Source: Zygaena filipendulae (taxonomy: Eukaryota; Arthropoda; Insecta; Lepidoptera; Zygaenidae). From it: DNA of 64,000 nt. The stretch covers positions 4,866,001 to 4,930,000 of the forward strand of contig OU015666.1 in assembly GCA_907165275.2 (NCBI GenBank). Reading direction: 5' to 3'. Below, piece after piece: positions 1 through 11,288 of the stretch (positions are counted from its first letter, which is position 1; the number at the start of each line of letters is the position of its first letter). Under the pieces are notes generated by a model, which was not told where the DNA came from, did no database searches, and was given only the letters and a program-made list of their open reading frames with translations. The position numbers and the translations under genes are program-made.

Positions 1-782
1 TTGTGCGGCGGTTTTACTACACTGCGTTCACGAAGGAATTTCCTAGAGGAGTTTGGTTCTACTTACACGATAGAAAGAAATACACATTCATTCATTGAAC
101 TTATATGTTTAAAAGTGACCTGGCGCCACTAATGCGCATAGTACTTTGAGTTTTAAATCGCAAATTATTTATTGTAACTACCTACTCTTTCCGTGAACCG
201 ACTGCAATGAAGCAAAGATCTTGTTTTAAGTCTATGTTGAAGAACTCTGACAGATATAATTTCTAAAATCGCTGCTTTTGATTCTAGTGGTTACTAACCA
301 ATTCGCTCATAATCAACATATTATATTATACGTACCATGTTTTATTGTTCAAATAAAGTAACTTTACTATAACGTTTCAATTAATAAAATACATCAAAAC
401 AAACCGCCCAATGCGTTTTCCGAGCCGCGCCTGACCGAAGGGGAAACACCCTAAAGAAAGTTCGTTGACCCTTCACCCGACTCCGCTCATGTTACGTTCA
501 TTAGAATATTTCTCCAGCCCGTCCCTTTCGGATGGTATCCTGCATCCTTTTCACACATTAACACAAATAAACCGGAAGAATTCGAATGTCGGTGCTTATG
601 TTACTAATTGCAGCTTTACTTCGAAGTAATTAACCAAATTATTTATTTACCAAACCAATTATTATTATATATTATTTATTAATGATATTATTCGACAGAA
701 GCAAACAGTCTGTTTCAATTTTTTTGTACTAAGAAAAGCAAGAAGTAATAAATGATACAAAATAGACTTGTCTATCTGATCA
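1..782. other. unassigned AT-rich sequence
   Basis: No gene or recognisable repeat was found. The stretch is AT-rich with a moderately GC-rich patch around 405-545 that has no long open frame. It probably belongs to an intron or intergenic spacer. Confidence 0.5.
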
Positions 783-980
783 ATCCTACTAATATTATTT
801 AATTAATGTAAAAGTGTGGATGTATGTTACTCAATCACGCAAAAACGGCAGAACGGATTTGGATGAAATTTGGCATGCACGTTGTCAGGAGTAAAAATAA
901 GGAAATAGGGTACTTTTTATTCCGGAATTCTCGCGGGAACTCTGAAATTACCGCGGATAAAACCGCGGGGCACAGCTAGT
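783..980 (+). mobile_element. Helitron-like non-autonomous repeat (family A)
   Basis: The copy begins TCCTACTAATATTA just after an A. It carries the central block 'cacgcaaaaacgg..gaacggatttggatgaaatttggcatgc' (broken here for length) and ends with a GC-rich hairpin followed by CACAGCTAG and a T. A 5' TC, a 3' hairpin plus CTAG and insertion between A and T are Helitron hallmarks. At least a dozen related copies occur in the window in both orientations. The superfamily call is inference from the termini; no Rep/helicase ORF is present. Confidence 0.7.
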
Positions 981-1726
981 GAGTATATATACGAATTGAA
1001 AGAACGTCTTTTTTTTTTAAACTGCATGTCGAAAATTTCAGTTACCGTACCGTGACCACTTGGTAACCATTTAATAAATAAATTTAATATAAATTTCACG
1101 ATGATTCTAAATGTGATACAATTTTAAGCTATACCTTATAATAACGAAACGAAATAACTAAATGGAAACCTCACGAAAATTCAGAATTTAACTACCCATT
1201 CGCGTTATAAAAATGGCGTTCACTACAGATTTTCAAAATTCATTTCGACTGATTCAAAAATCGAATTGAAGTGAGAAAAAAATTTAAATTTTCGAATGAA
1301 AACATTTAAATTGGCACTCGATTACCGGAGCACACAAACAACTCTACATGGCTCCCCCGCGACCGAACGCTCCTATGTTTGCTTGCCTTGCCCGCTCAGT
1401 ATACACTTACCTACCTACAGTTTACACGTATAAGTATCTAAGTAAAGCAACATAAATTTCTGCACCACAAGAGAGGACGGTAAATAATGGCCATAAATGT
1501 ATCGATAACAACCTATGATCATTAATATCGAACATTAACTGGTAATAATCGTAGAACAAAATGCAATTAACTCCGTATAACATTGTAATAACTAGCTTAG
1601 GTACTCGGAAAGTGCGAAAATTTTACTAAGCAATAATTATTAGGTACAACTATTCGGAACACTAATAGAAAACTTACCTACTTTTACAACAAATTCTGCA
1701 TCAGAATAATGAATGCTTTATTTTAC

Positions 1727-1990
1727 ACTAGCTGTCCCCCGCGGTAATTTCTGAGTTTCCGCGGGAATTCCGGGCTACAATATAGTCTTTGTTACTCAGG
1801 GATAATGTAGCATTGTAATGATCGATGAATTTTTGGAATCGCTCCAGTAGTTTTTCAGTTGAATCGTAAAAACAAACAAAAAATCAAATCTTTCCTCTTT
1901 CTATTTTATTTTAGACTCGCAGTTCTACCCGCATTAATTTCAGAGTTCCCGCTGGAATTCCAGGCTAAAACGAACCCTGTATGCAAAATT
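1727..1990 (-). mobile_element. two partial family-A Helitron-like copies
   Basis: CTAGCTGTCCCCCGCGG at 1729 starts one copy read on the minus strand. A second 3'-end block (the gcattaatttcagagttcccgc stretch) follows near 1930. Both are diverged and lack a clean 5' end. Confidence 0.55.
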
Positions 1991-1999
1991 TATTTTTTT

Positions 2000-2373
2000 A
2001 TTTATGTTTTATTTATTTGTTTTTTTGTTTATGTCATAGGGGGCAAACGGGCAAGTGGTACACCTGATGGTAAGTGATTGCCACCGCCCATGGACATCCT
2101 GCAACACCAGAAGGCATGCAGGTGCGTTGCCGACCCGAAATGGGGATGGAAACTGGCTTTCAAGTGGGGCTGCCGGAACACACCGTTAGTTGCTTGGCGA
2201 CAGATTTACACCTCGAAGGTGGTTGGTAGCCAGCACTAGAAAGTGCCCTATCATTATGCTATGGTTTCCTCATGATGTTTTCCTTCCCCGACAGCTCGAG
2301 CTCATTAGTAAGATTTGAACCCACACCGTGGCGCGTTTTATCCGAACGCACCAACCACTGAGCTATCATCGCT
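2000..2373 (-). mobile_element. tRNA-derived SINE
   Basis: Read on the minus strand, the element starts near 2373 with a tRNA-like head. It contains a good A box (TAGCTCAGTGG) and a B box (GGGTTCAAATC) about 40 bases apart. A body with 'ccagaaggcatgcaggtgcg' (plus-strand spelling) follows, and it ends in an A-rich tail around 2000-2035. These are the RNA polymerase III internal promoter parts of a SINE. There is no tRNA 3' half or cloverleaf, so it is not a tRNA gene. A second fragment of the same body lies at 30,630-30,745. Confidence 0.75.
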
Positions 2374-2952
2374 GTTTTCGACACTTCCAACAATAATTAT
2401 CGTTTTACACAAAACCTTGACAAACTATAACTAAACCTTCCTCATGAATCATTTTATCTATTGGTGAAAACCGTATGAAAATCCGTTCAGTATTTTGTTT
2501 TATAATATGTAGTAAGTACTGATGCTTTAAATTAGGCACATTATGTTGAACTCGAAACGTGAAATGTAAATTCGATTTCTAAGTATGTAGTAAATAATTT
2601 GAAAAGTCAAACACGGCTAGTTACTAAAGAAATTGATTAATGCACGCATAAAATAAGTATTTTTTTAATACAGTGCTCAAAAAGTGGCGTATTGCAGGGA
2701 TGTATAGCATTCAGGATATGGGCTATTACATACTCGAGCTTCTTCTTTACCTTTCCCGAACTCGTGCGTTTTCTTTCCCATCTGTCAAAAATGGCGACAC
2801 GACTTTTTGAATTGCGAAACCTATTTCACATTACTAATACGACTAGCGCCATCTCTTGATCACAGTTGGAACTTAGTTGAGTTAATTGTGTTTTTATTAT
2901 TTTATTAAATTGGTTCATTTTTTCGCAACTGTATTAAAAATAGTTGTACAGT
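2374..2952. other. unassigned AT-rich sequence
   Basis: No gene, repeat end or coding-like open frame was recognised here. Confidence 0.5.
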
Positions 2953-3068
2953 ACACGTGCGGAACCGTCATTGCAAAGAGTTCCGACTGTCAACCCTCAC
3001 CTTCGGCTGCGCCTCGGCTCGGGTAGACATTTGTTGGAACTCTTTGCAATGACAGGCTTTCCCCACAT
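2953..3068. repeat. small fold-back element, ~35-bp inverted arms
   Basis: Positions 2967-2984 and 3036-3053 are perfect 18-bp inverted repeats (GTCATTGCAAAGAGTTCC). The pairing continues outward imperfectly to ACACGTGCGG / CCCCACATGT. The GC-rich loop reads CCTTCGGCTGCGCCTCGGCT. It looks like a fold-back MITE; no clear target duplication was found. Confidence 0.6.
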
Positions 3069-3879
3069 GTAATGAAATATACTAAACCAGGTATCCAACA
3101 AAATATTTTTACATTCAACGGTGACTTTGTCAATTTTCACTTTCAAATTGTTTTCATTTTACTATTAATTTGTAATATTATAAATGTAGATTAATACATT
3201 TTGATTAAACTGATATTTTTTAAGAGATTACTTTTTCTCGCATTAGTGATAAAAAAGGCTTAATTACATTTAAAATTATGTAGGTACAACATAGCTATAT
3301 ATAACACAAATATAAGACCACAATATACTTAATTAACAAATTATAGTCGAATTATTTTACTAGGAAAATTTTTTTGCCAATTAAAATGTACAATTTAAAT
3401 TGTTTCTATATTAGACGCTGTTATTTCTGAGAGGATTTAAATTTACCCAGAGGATTGGTTTCTGTAATAATAACGTATAATTTTATAATTATGTACATTG
3501 TACATTATACGTTTTATGATTGAGAATATTTAGAAAATTTAAATGTCGAACTAACAACTTTTTACTAAATGCATGTGAAAGTATACACGGTATACATAAA
3601 ACAAAAAATTAATTCGTAAAATTTCTGTTTGTCAGTCGATTTGTTCCGGTTATCTCAGAAACGGTTTTGCCACTTTTGACAAGACTTTCACTGACAGATA
3701 ACTATTAAATTTGATTTTTTATATTGACTTGGTTTGTCATTGGGAAAGAGTAAACCTCACTAAAATCTTTCGATAAAATACCAGAATAATTACCATATAA
3801 TTACAATATATTTGTTAAAGTTGTAAAATATAAACATGCAGTAAATGTAATAATTATGCTGTATGTGGTTCATAAACAT
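3069..3879. other. unassigned AT-rich sequence with Helitron-like scrap
   Basis: Mostly featureless. Positions 3570-3715 resemble the 'ctcagaaacgg..ttt..gactttcactgacagataactat' block also seen at 29,730-29,790 and 31,960-32,010, so this is probably a worn repeat fragment. Confidence 0.4.
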
Positions 3880-4030
3880 AGAGTGGAGTGTGTACGAAAA
3901 TGTCCCGGCGATACTACATAGTTTTTATTTGTCTTGATACTATTATGATAACCATTTATATTGTACGGTGTACCTATGTATATGACTTGTGACTTGGTGT
4001 TACGAATAAAGAATTGTATTCTATTGTATT
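3880..4030 (+). mobile_element. LINE 3' tail remnant
   Basis: The sequence runs into GAATAAAGAATTGTATTCTA followed by a short TATTG-type tandem tail. A polyadenylation-like AATAAA plus a microsatellite tail is usual for non-LTR retrotransposon 3' ends. No coding part is attached. Confidence 0.4.
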
Positions 4031-4082
4031 TGCATTATCTGTGGGTGTGACCTATATATTGCAACAGTTTGCAATAGTACAT

Positions 4083-4635
4083 TGTTATCCTAGGGGTGAA
4101 AGTAACTCATTTAGTCCCGAGACGGGGTTTGGCGCCCGAGCGTGGCGAGGGCGCCAATAGATCGAGGGACTAAATAAGTCTTTCTCCCGAGGATAACACT
4201 GTGCTTTTCATTACGAATGCAAGGAAAGTCAAAATAAAAATAGGAATTAGCTAAAGAAAAAATGAGTGAAGATCGGATAGTCGCTTGACACTTTCCCACC
4301 TATTTCTTTTTCTTTGGCCGGCTAGCTATTCAGCCAGTATTTTTTATTTACATTGTGGCGACCTAAAAAAAATATTATCTTTAATTATTAAGTATTAATT
4401 AAAGAAAATAAAAAATATAAATAGGAATTAGCTTAAGAAAAAGTGAGTGAATTTTATTTTAATTAATACCTACTTAAACTTTACGTTATTTCAATTATAC
4501 ATCGCGCTGGCTGTATAGAAAGTTGAAACATGGTTCAATAGAAATGTGAAAATAGACCTAGTTTTTTTTTTATAATTTGACAGTTGTCAGTTGAAAGCGA
4601 TTCTCCCTAGGGCTGAAAAGGGTTACTTTCAACCC
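4083..4635. repeat. inverted and direct repeats, possible MITE
   Basis: Positions 4083-4118 and 4164-4199 form an imperfect inverted repeat (GTTATCCT...TTTAGTCCC) around a smaller GGCGCCC/GGGCGCC pair. A motif AATAGGAATTAGCT..AAGAAAAA occurs twice in direct orientation near 4243 and 4418. GGGTGAAAGTAAC at 4094 and GTTACTTTCAACCC at 4622 could be the outer terminal repeats of a ~540-bp element. No target duplication was seen. Confidence 0.45.
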
Positions 4636-6790
4636 GCTTCTCAGGCAACTTCAGACCTACTTTCCGAGTATGAGTAATGAAAAGGTAATTTTATAGTAAT
4701 GATAGACGACAGATCAGTAGGTGCACGAAAACGGTTTTGCAGGCTTGTGCTGCGCTGTTGTCCTTTGATGTAACGTTTTGTTAAAATGAATAAATAAAAG
4801 ACTTCAATAAATAACATATAGGATAGGGCTATACTTATATATGTATATGCATGACAATCCTCAGCCCTCACCTCACAAATAGGTCATCATTTTAATTAGC
4901 TGCGCGGGTTTTGTGGTAAAAGTGCTCGCATTCTCCGCATTGGTACAGAGTTGAAATAATTGTAATAATAATTGAAGTAAATTTGTTATTGTTTGCTTAT
5001 TTATTATGTTATTTCATTGGCAACAATTCAACCGATTTTATCTTTTAAACGCGATAATTTTATACGATAGTGTCCTTTAACTTTGGAAGCCTCACAATCC
5101 TATCCTAATGTTATAAATGCAAATGTGAGTTTATTTGTAACGCTTTCGCGCCTTAAATACTCAACGGATCATCTACAACAGCTAGGGGCATTATCGTGAC
5201 CCCGCCAAGACGAGTCAAGCCAAGCGCAAGTTCACTGCCTACCTTATCTCGAAGCGCTTCGTAATTTTTTGAACCCTTATAACTTGACTTAACTACAGGG
5301 TTTGGATTATACCTACCAGATAAACGAAAATTGGGATATGTTTTCAGTAACGGACTTATTAAACATATAAAGTTTTAATTGCATAGTTGTTATACCTTAG
5401 ATTTTATTGATATCTAAAAAACCCTGATTTTGTCACTGAATCACTAATGTCCTAGAAAGTTTTGGTATGTAAGCTAACGTTAGTACCTACACAAACAACA
5501 AAAAAATTATAAAACTTGTAACTTTTATCCCCTAACCCCTTAAACTAGGGAATGGAATTTTGCATGAGATTTCTATCCTGATCTATTATCAACTTATTAT
5601 AAAGAGTAAACCAACAAAAAAGGCAAAGATAGATAGTGAGGTTATAAAAAGGCGCCTCTGATGTGCAAGAAATACGCCCTAAAAAAAGAAAAAAAAAAAG
5701 AAAAAATTACTGTCACAAGCAACACACAAAAAGAAATGAAATCCCACCAAAAACATTTTCATGTAAAATGTTGCCAAGACGAGACCATAATAATGACTCG
5801 CACTGTCAAAAAGTTATCAGATCTTATGTAGAGCCAAGCTTTTAACTGTACACGCCCTAACTCTACAAGGCCTATAATTTCACAAACTCTACATCTTGGT
5901 CAAAATATGTTCAAAAATCCACTTTTCATTACTTTTCTCTTATATACTTTTCTGTTACTTTTCTCTATATACAATAGTTCTTGTGGTATCCACGGGAACT
6001 CCGAAATTAACACGGGTGAAATTGTAGAGAACTGCAGCTAGTATTTTATTTATTTTCAACGATATTTTCTTACTCTTGTTGAGTAATTGTCCATTTTCTG
6101 TTGATCCAACGTACAGGTAATAGAGTTTAGACTTTTAATAGCTGCAGATGTACCTGAAACAAAATTATTACATCTTAATAAATTATTATTTTTATGGAAA
6201 TAACCGTTCATAAAAATTATAACAGTTTTGAAGGAAAATATATAGCACTCCAAGAAATATACGTATCAAGAAATGCAGACAAACAAAACAAAACAGTAAA
6301 AGGATAAATGAAAAAATATATGTATTTAACATGTAGGTTTATAGAATGTGGTTAGTACGAGATAAAATATTTAAAAATACAAAAACTCTGCAAATGTGTT
6401 AAAAAAGGATGGATTCTATTTTTCAACACTCAAAACGCAGGTTGAAACGAGAAACATCCAAAAGGGAATCCGGCCGAGGGAGCTCCAACTCCCGTATGAA
6501 TCCGTAGAAATGAATAAAAAAATAGCCTTCACAAAGGGCGTACGGGTCAAAAGCGAGATTCCCCTGAGTGTGATAAAGTCCTCTTTAGTAGCGAGAACCC
6601 GGCAACGAACGTTTCAAATTAAAAAGTAATGTGGCTTACTTCAATTGCAAAGGCGAACGACTCACTCTAAATCGCTGCCATACGTTCGGAATATGCATGC
6701 CCTACAATCTGAAAAGCCAATGCCTAATTTGGTTTCCCCTGCAGCCTTAACACGAATGACCGTAACTTGTTTCATGAGTCATAAATAAAA
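4636..6790. other. unassigned sequence with two Helitron fragments
   Basis: No gene was recognised. Positions 5097-5180 resemble the 5' part of family A (CCTAATGTTATAAATGCAAA). Positions 5988-6044 resemble its 3' part (ACGGGAACTCCGAAATTA ... CAGCTAGT). The 6.4-6.6 kb stretch holds a 77-codon open frame with no recognisable motif. Confidence 0.45.
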
Positions 6791-6791
6791 T

Positions 6792-6876
6792 GTTGTCGAC
6801 TTTCGAAAAAAGTTTTGAAATGTCGACACAATTCGGTTTTCTTAACACGTGACATAGTAACACGTGCTAAGAAAAC
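6792..6876. repeat. two adjacent hairpins
   Basis: TGTCGAC and GTCGACA pair across 6792-6828. Immediately after, GTTTTCTTAACACGTG (6836-6851) pairs with CACGTGCTAAGAAAAC (6861-6876) with one mismatch and a 9-base loop. Both stems contain palindromic six-base sites (GTCGAC, CACGTG). Function is unknown. Confidence 0.55.
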
Positions 6877-9189
6877 ATAAAAGCTTTAGTTTAACTGTTC
6901 TTCAATAATATGCTATATTATTATGATTAATTTTTGTTCGATTTTTCCACTACCATCTACTTAACTCTCCACCATAAAATAAATTGATTATTTTATTTTT
7001 TACTAGTTTTTTTTTTTACTTTTACTATCCAATTGGATAGTCAATTGATTAATTAATGTAGATTTTAATATAAGTATGATATTATCTAAATACATTATAA
7101 TCATCCCACCGCCTACTGCGTCAAAAGCCACTGTTTCAAGTGGCCTATTTTAGGTTATTTTTTAAAATTTCGTTAAATAAGGTCTCGGTTCAAGTATCGT
7201 TCCAAAGTAATTCATCAATTGTCTTGACGCTGAAAAGTTAACGGTGCTGCTTAAAAGGTTTGTCGTGAGAATTACATATGTGTAACTGCATAACATAAAG
7301 TAATAAGAACAAAGCACAAGTGTCCTTCTTAAAAATACGGAGCTTTGCGATAAACTTTAAAGCACAAATTTACAAGTTTCTCACCTTAGAAAGCAAATAA
7401 AAAGCTAAAGTAAATAAAAATATATTTATGAATTCAGAATGTTCAAATTTACTTTTCAAAATGCAATTTTTTATTTACCGATATGACAATTTTGCCAAAC
7501 AATGTTACGGTTCCTGAATGACACAAAAATTATAAAAACAAAAAACCTATATACCTTTAAACATATACCTTTAAATTCAATAAAAATACTGAGTTCAGTC
7601 TTGATCTTGAATAGTTCGCTAAAAAAGGGAACTAAAAATCACTGTGCTGCAATCTTCGATTCCGAAAGTCAAAGTTCAAACATTGTCGATAATGCGAGTT
7701 GTTTGTAAAGGTATTATCGACGGTGGTCTCCCTTTGACTCGGCATGTTCTTTACGACCGGGAGAAAGGTGTAATCCGTTCTTTAGCAACTTGAGCCTTCG
7801 AGAGGAACCTTAATAATAAGTAGCGACCGTCCTCAAATGGTCTGGCGGTTTTCGATTGAAACTTAAGTTCCTACAGAGTTTTCTTTTTGGTTATTCAAAG
7901 CCAACCTTTAATTTGATGACATGATCTTATACATATATGATACTAATGCAAAAGATAGACAATTTGTTCACTTATTTTATATTATTCAATTACTTATTTA
8001 CAAGGAACTCTTAATATTAGAATTTGGGGATTGTTTGTGTTTTGTTTTTGCGATCGCTTTAGTAGCGGTCTTTTTTTTTGATAAAAACGTTTCCAGAAAC
8101 TTCAGGTTTAATGATTGCATTCTCAAAAACAAAAAAAGAAAAGGATTTTTTTGTGTGTGTAACTAAGGTAAGTAGCTAAAACTAAAGTAACTAACTAAGG
8201 TAAGTAGTAAGTTTTTTTTAATGATTTTTCTCTTAATGTGTAGAGTAACATATTTCATAGAAGCGTATTTGTTCTTTTTTTAATCCTTTGCTATTATAAA
8301 TGCGAATTTGAGTTTATTTGTTTATTTGGTTTTATAATTTCGAGATTCCATCATCTAGCATAATATAGCAGTAAATATACTGCTACAATCAGAACGATTG
8401 TTTTTTTTTTACACTTTATCAAGTTTATTTTCAGTGTCATGTAATGAACGAGCCATGTAAAATATTTATTTTAAGTAAATTCCTTATACCTTCAGCTATG
8501 TATAATGTATAAACGAAACTTTAAGTAAGAATCAACACTAGTAAGAGAATGCTTCAATAAAAATAAACAGGGTGTCTCCAAAAGAGATTGTCGAGCATTA
8601 AGTTAATAATAATAGTGTCAGAACACCATTACTGTGTGTAGCTGCGAGCAGCTCAGCTCATTCTGCTCACTGCCTGCGTGTAACATAAACTTATTGGATG
8701 ACCGCAAAAGCAATTTAGTAAGACATTACTCCACACAACAAGATCGAGTACCGAGTAACTTAATCAAAGATCTTTGTAAAGATTTCGCTGTATATTATTA
8801 AGTAGAACACCACAGTGTTCCTCAAACAGGAATAATGGGTACAGATAACGACAGCATTGGGCCATTACCCAATTGGGTAAGCGGGGATCCTATTCTTTGT
8901 CCAAGTTTATCTTGCTCCCTGAAATATGATCAGCGGCCGGCGAGGTTGATTGTCGCGCGCCCATTCAATTTAGAGAAAACTCTCCGCATTCATTAAATAA
9001 AAGGTATCAATGTACCCATAAACTTGATGCATATTGTTCGGTGTAACATTTGTAACAAACATCACAAATGTAAACGCTGTGAAGTATGATTGAGTGTTTG
9101 TATCAAAATACAAAATGTAATATTATGTTCTAATATTCCTACATAAGTGTGAGTGGACTATATTTATCTTAGCCGGTTCTTTTTATTTG
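6877..9189. other. unassigned AT-rich sequence
   Basis: No gene was recognised. The open frames here are short and AT-biased. A GC-richer patch at 8830-8970 has no open frame worth calling. Confidence 0.45.
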
Positions 9190-9390
9190 TTATATCTGTT
9201 CCCCGCGGTCTCACCCGCAGTAATTTCGGAGTTCCCGCGGGAATTCCAGGATAAAAACTATCCTATCTTTTAAGTTGGGCCAAATTACAACAAAATGACC
9301 AAAATTCATCATGATCGATTCAGTAGTTTAAGAGTCCATCGCGGACAAACAACGTGACTATTGATTTATATATATCATAGATAGATAGAT
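9190..9390 (-). mobile_element. family-A Helitron-like copy
   Basis: On the minus strand it ends in the hairpin block (CCCGCGGTCTCACCCGC on the plus strand). Its far end runs into a short GATA microsatellite at 9378-9391. It is diverged in the middle compared with the copy at 9543. Confidence 0.6.
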
Positions 9391-9542
9391 ATAGATTCAT
9401 ATGGAACTGTGAATATACTAATAAATAATAGTATGTTTTATTACATCAATAACAATAATTAGAATTTTGGGCAATTCCATTGATGTAAGAAAAATCCTTT
9501 AAAAACAAACATTTCATTTATATGTATAGCTTCAGTAGATAG

Positions 9543-9751
9543 ATAGCTGTGCCCCGCGGTTTCACCCACGGTAATTTCGGAGTTCTCGCAGGAATTCCGG
9601 GATAAAAGTACCCTATGTCCTTCTCTGTACTCCTGACAACGTGCATGCCAAATTTCATCCAAATCCGTTCAGTCGTTTTTGCGTGATTGAGTAACAAACA
9701 TCCAAACATCCAAACATTCACACTTTCACATTTATAATATTAGTAGGATAA
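9543..9751 (-). mobile_element. family-A Helitron-like copy, nearly full length
   Basis: The plus strand reads from AGCTGTGCCCCGCGGTTTC through the conserved 'ccaaatccgttcag' block to TTATAATATTAGTAGGA, followed by T. It is one of the better preserved copies. Confidence 0.7.
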
Positions 9752-9785
9752 AACCGCCAGATTTCAATCTAAATGAACGTAAGTA

Positions 9786-10140
9786 TTCTGAGTAGTTGTT
9801 GAAAACAACTATCCTCGCGGATAATACCTCGAAAGCGGATTTTCATCCGACTTGCTTCAAATTTCACTGCTCAGCTCATATGTGTCGCAGCGTTATGTTA
9901 TATAGCCTATAACCTGCCCAGGAGTATGGACTACAATCGTACCAAGTTTGGTTAAAATTCCTTCAGTAGTTTTTGACCCATGCGTGCACATACAGAAAGA
10001 CAGACAGACAGACAGACAGACAAAAAATTTACTGATTGCATTTTTGGCATCAGTGTCGATCACCATTCATCCTCCAATATTAATTTTGAATATATATTCA
10101 ATGTACAGAATTGACCTCTCTACAGTTTTATTATAAGTAT
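9786..10140 (-). mobile_element. Helitron-like repeat, family B with GACA microsatellite
   Basis: This is a different repeat body, with GACAGACAGACAGACAGACA near 10,003 and a conserved end reading GAATATATATTCAATGTACA near 10,087. The same body occurs inverted at 45,900-46,210 and in parts at 46,665 and 47,255. The 47-kb relative ends in the same GGGGCACAGCTAG hairpin end as family A, which links the two families. Confidence 0.6.
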
Positions 10141-10910
10141 AGAAGATTAATGTATGCTCGTTCGGCCAACTTCCTAAATCTAACGCAAACGCGAACGAAC
10201 TGACTAAAAAATCTAAAAAATGCCTCTACACTAAAAAAAATCACATCTATTAAGATATTTCATTTAAAAAATAAATCAAATTTAAAGTAGAGTAAATACT
10301 AGTTTTTGATCATAATTCTATAAGTGTTTAAACTTTACTTTTATTACTATAGGTGTGTAATTATGTAATTATTTTATGTAATACTATGTAGCATAGTATA
10401 TTCAAAATACTTGTCACTAGATTTCATTTTATATAAAACTAAATTGTTTGTTTTTATTTTGATAAGTTGACATTTTTCGTTACCATCTCTTTAGTAAATT
10501 TATTTAATTCTGACATAAAATGTAAATGTAATTCTTAAAGATAAATATATATTTATCTATTTAGATTAATGTAATTGATAGCGGTTCAAAGCTAAAGGTT
10601 TTCTTGTCAATACGGCTTACGATATACGTCTATAGGCGAAGTGATGAATGAAATACCCGGAGAGCTATGCGTTGATTGAGATAATATGGCGCCAATAAAT
10701 AGAGTCATCGTAGCGCAGTCCATAAAGCGTTTTGAAGTAGATCTAGCAAATCATTAGCTCAAGAAGTGATTACTCGAGTAGAGTAGACGCTTCGTAACGA
10801 ATGTTTTTAATACGAAACTCTTCGATGTACTTTCATATAAATGTTGATCTGAAACAAATGCTACTTATCTTTTGCGTGACAAACTTACGGACACCAGAAT
10901 CTCACGCTTG
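10141..10910. other. unassigned sequence upstream of the copia insertion
   Basis: No gene or repeat was recognised. Part of this stretch probably belongs to the intron that precedes the ankyrin exon at 15.47 kb. Confidence 0.4.
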
Positions 10911-10915
10911 CAGCT

Positions 10916-11138
10916 TATTGGAATATGGACGTAAACTTAGTAAAGGTGTTGAACGCGTGATATGGAACGTTCGGATTCACGTCACTATTATAAAAAAAAA
11001 AAAAAAAAGGTCAATGGCCGTCTGCCTACTGTGCGCGTTCATATCTCTGTTCCGTATGTTTAATATCGCCTCCGTTGTTATTCGTTATAATACTTAAATT
11101 ACGTTTAAAACATTCGCTTTGGCTTTTTATTCCCATCA
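10916..11138 (+). repeat. 5' LTR of the copia element
   Basis: The LTR starts TATTGGAATATGG and ends TCCCATCA. The 3' CA is canonical but the 5' end reads TA instead of the usual TG. Placement follows from the 5-bp duplication and from the 3' LTR. It should hold the promoter and polyadenylation signals. Confidence 0.93.
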
Positions 11139-11152
11139 GGTTATGGGCCCAG
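11139..11152 (+). promoter_or_regulatory. primer-binding site
   Basis: GGTTATGGGCCCAG lies directly after the 5' LTR. From established knowledge, Drosophila copia primes reverse transcription from an internal half of the initiator methionine tRNA using a site of this type, rather than from the tRNA 3' CCA end. Confidence 0.8.
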
Positions 11153-11288
11153 ACCCATCGTGTTAGTTTTGAGTAATTCTGTTAAGTCCGATTAACGAGC
11201 TAAGGCGCCGCGAAACGTGGTTTGTGATTTTTAGGTTAGCCATTTTTTAACTGGTACAAAGCTGAAATAGCTCCGAAGTGCATTAAAA

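Noticed and set aside
2300..2373. tRNA gene on the minus strand
   Set aside because: The A and B boxes are there, but the acceptor and anticodon stems do not pair and a SINE body follows.
6396..6629. 77-codon frame with many basic residues
   Set aside because: No homologue recognised and no splice or promoter support.
10801..11097. 98-codon frame before gag-pol
   Set aside because: It spans the insertion edge and the 5' LTR, including the A17 run, so it is not a gene.
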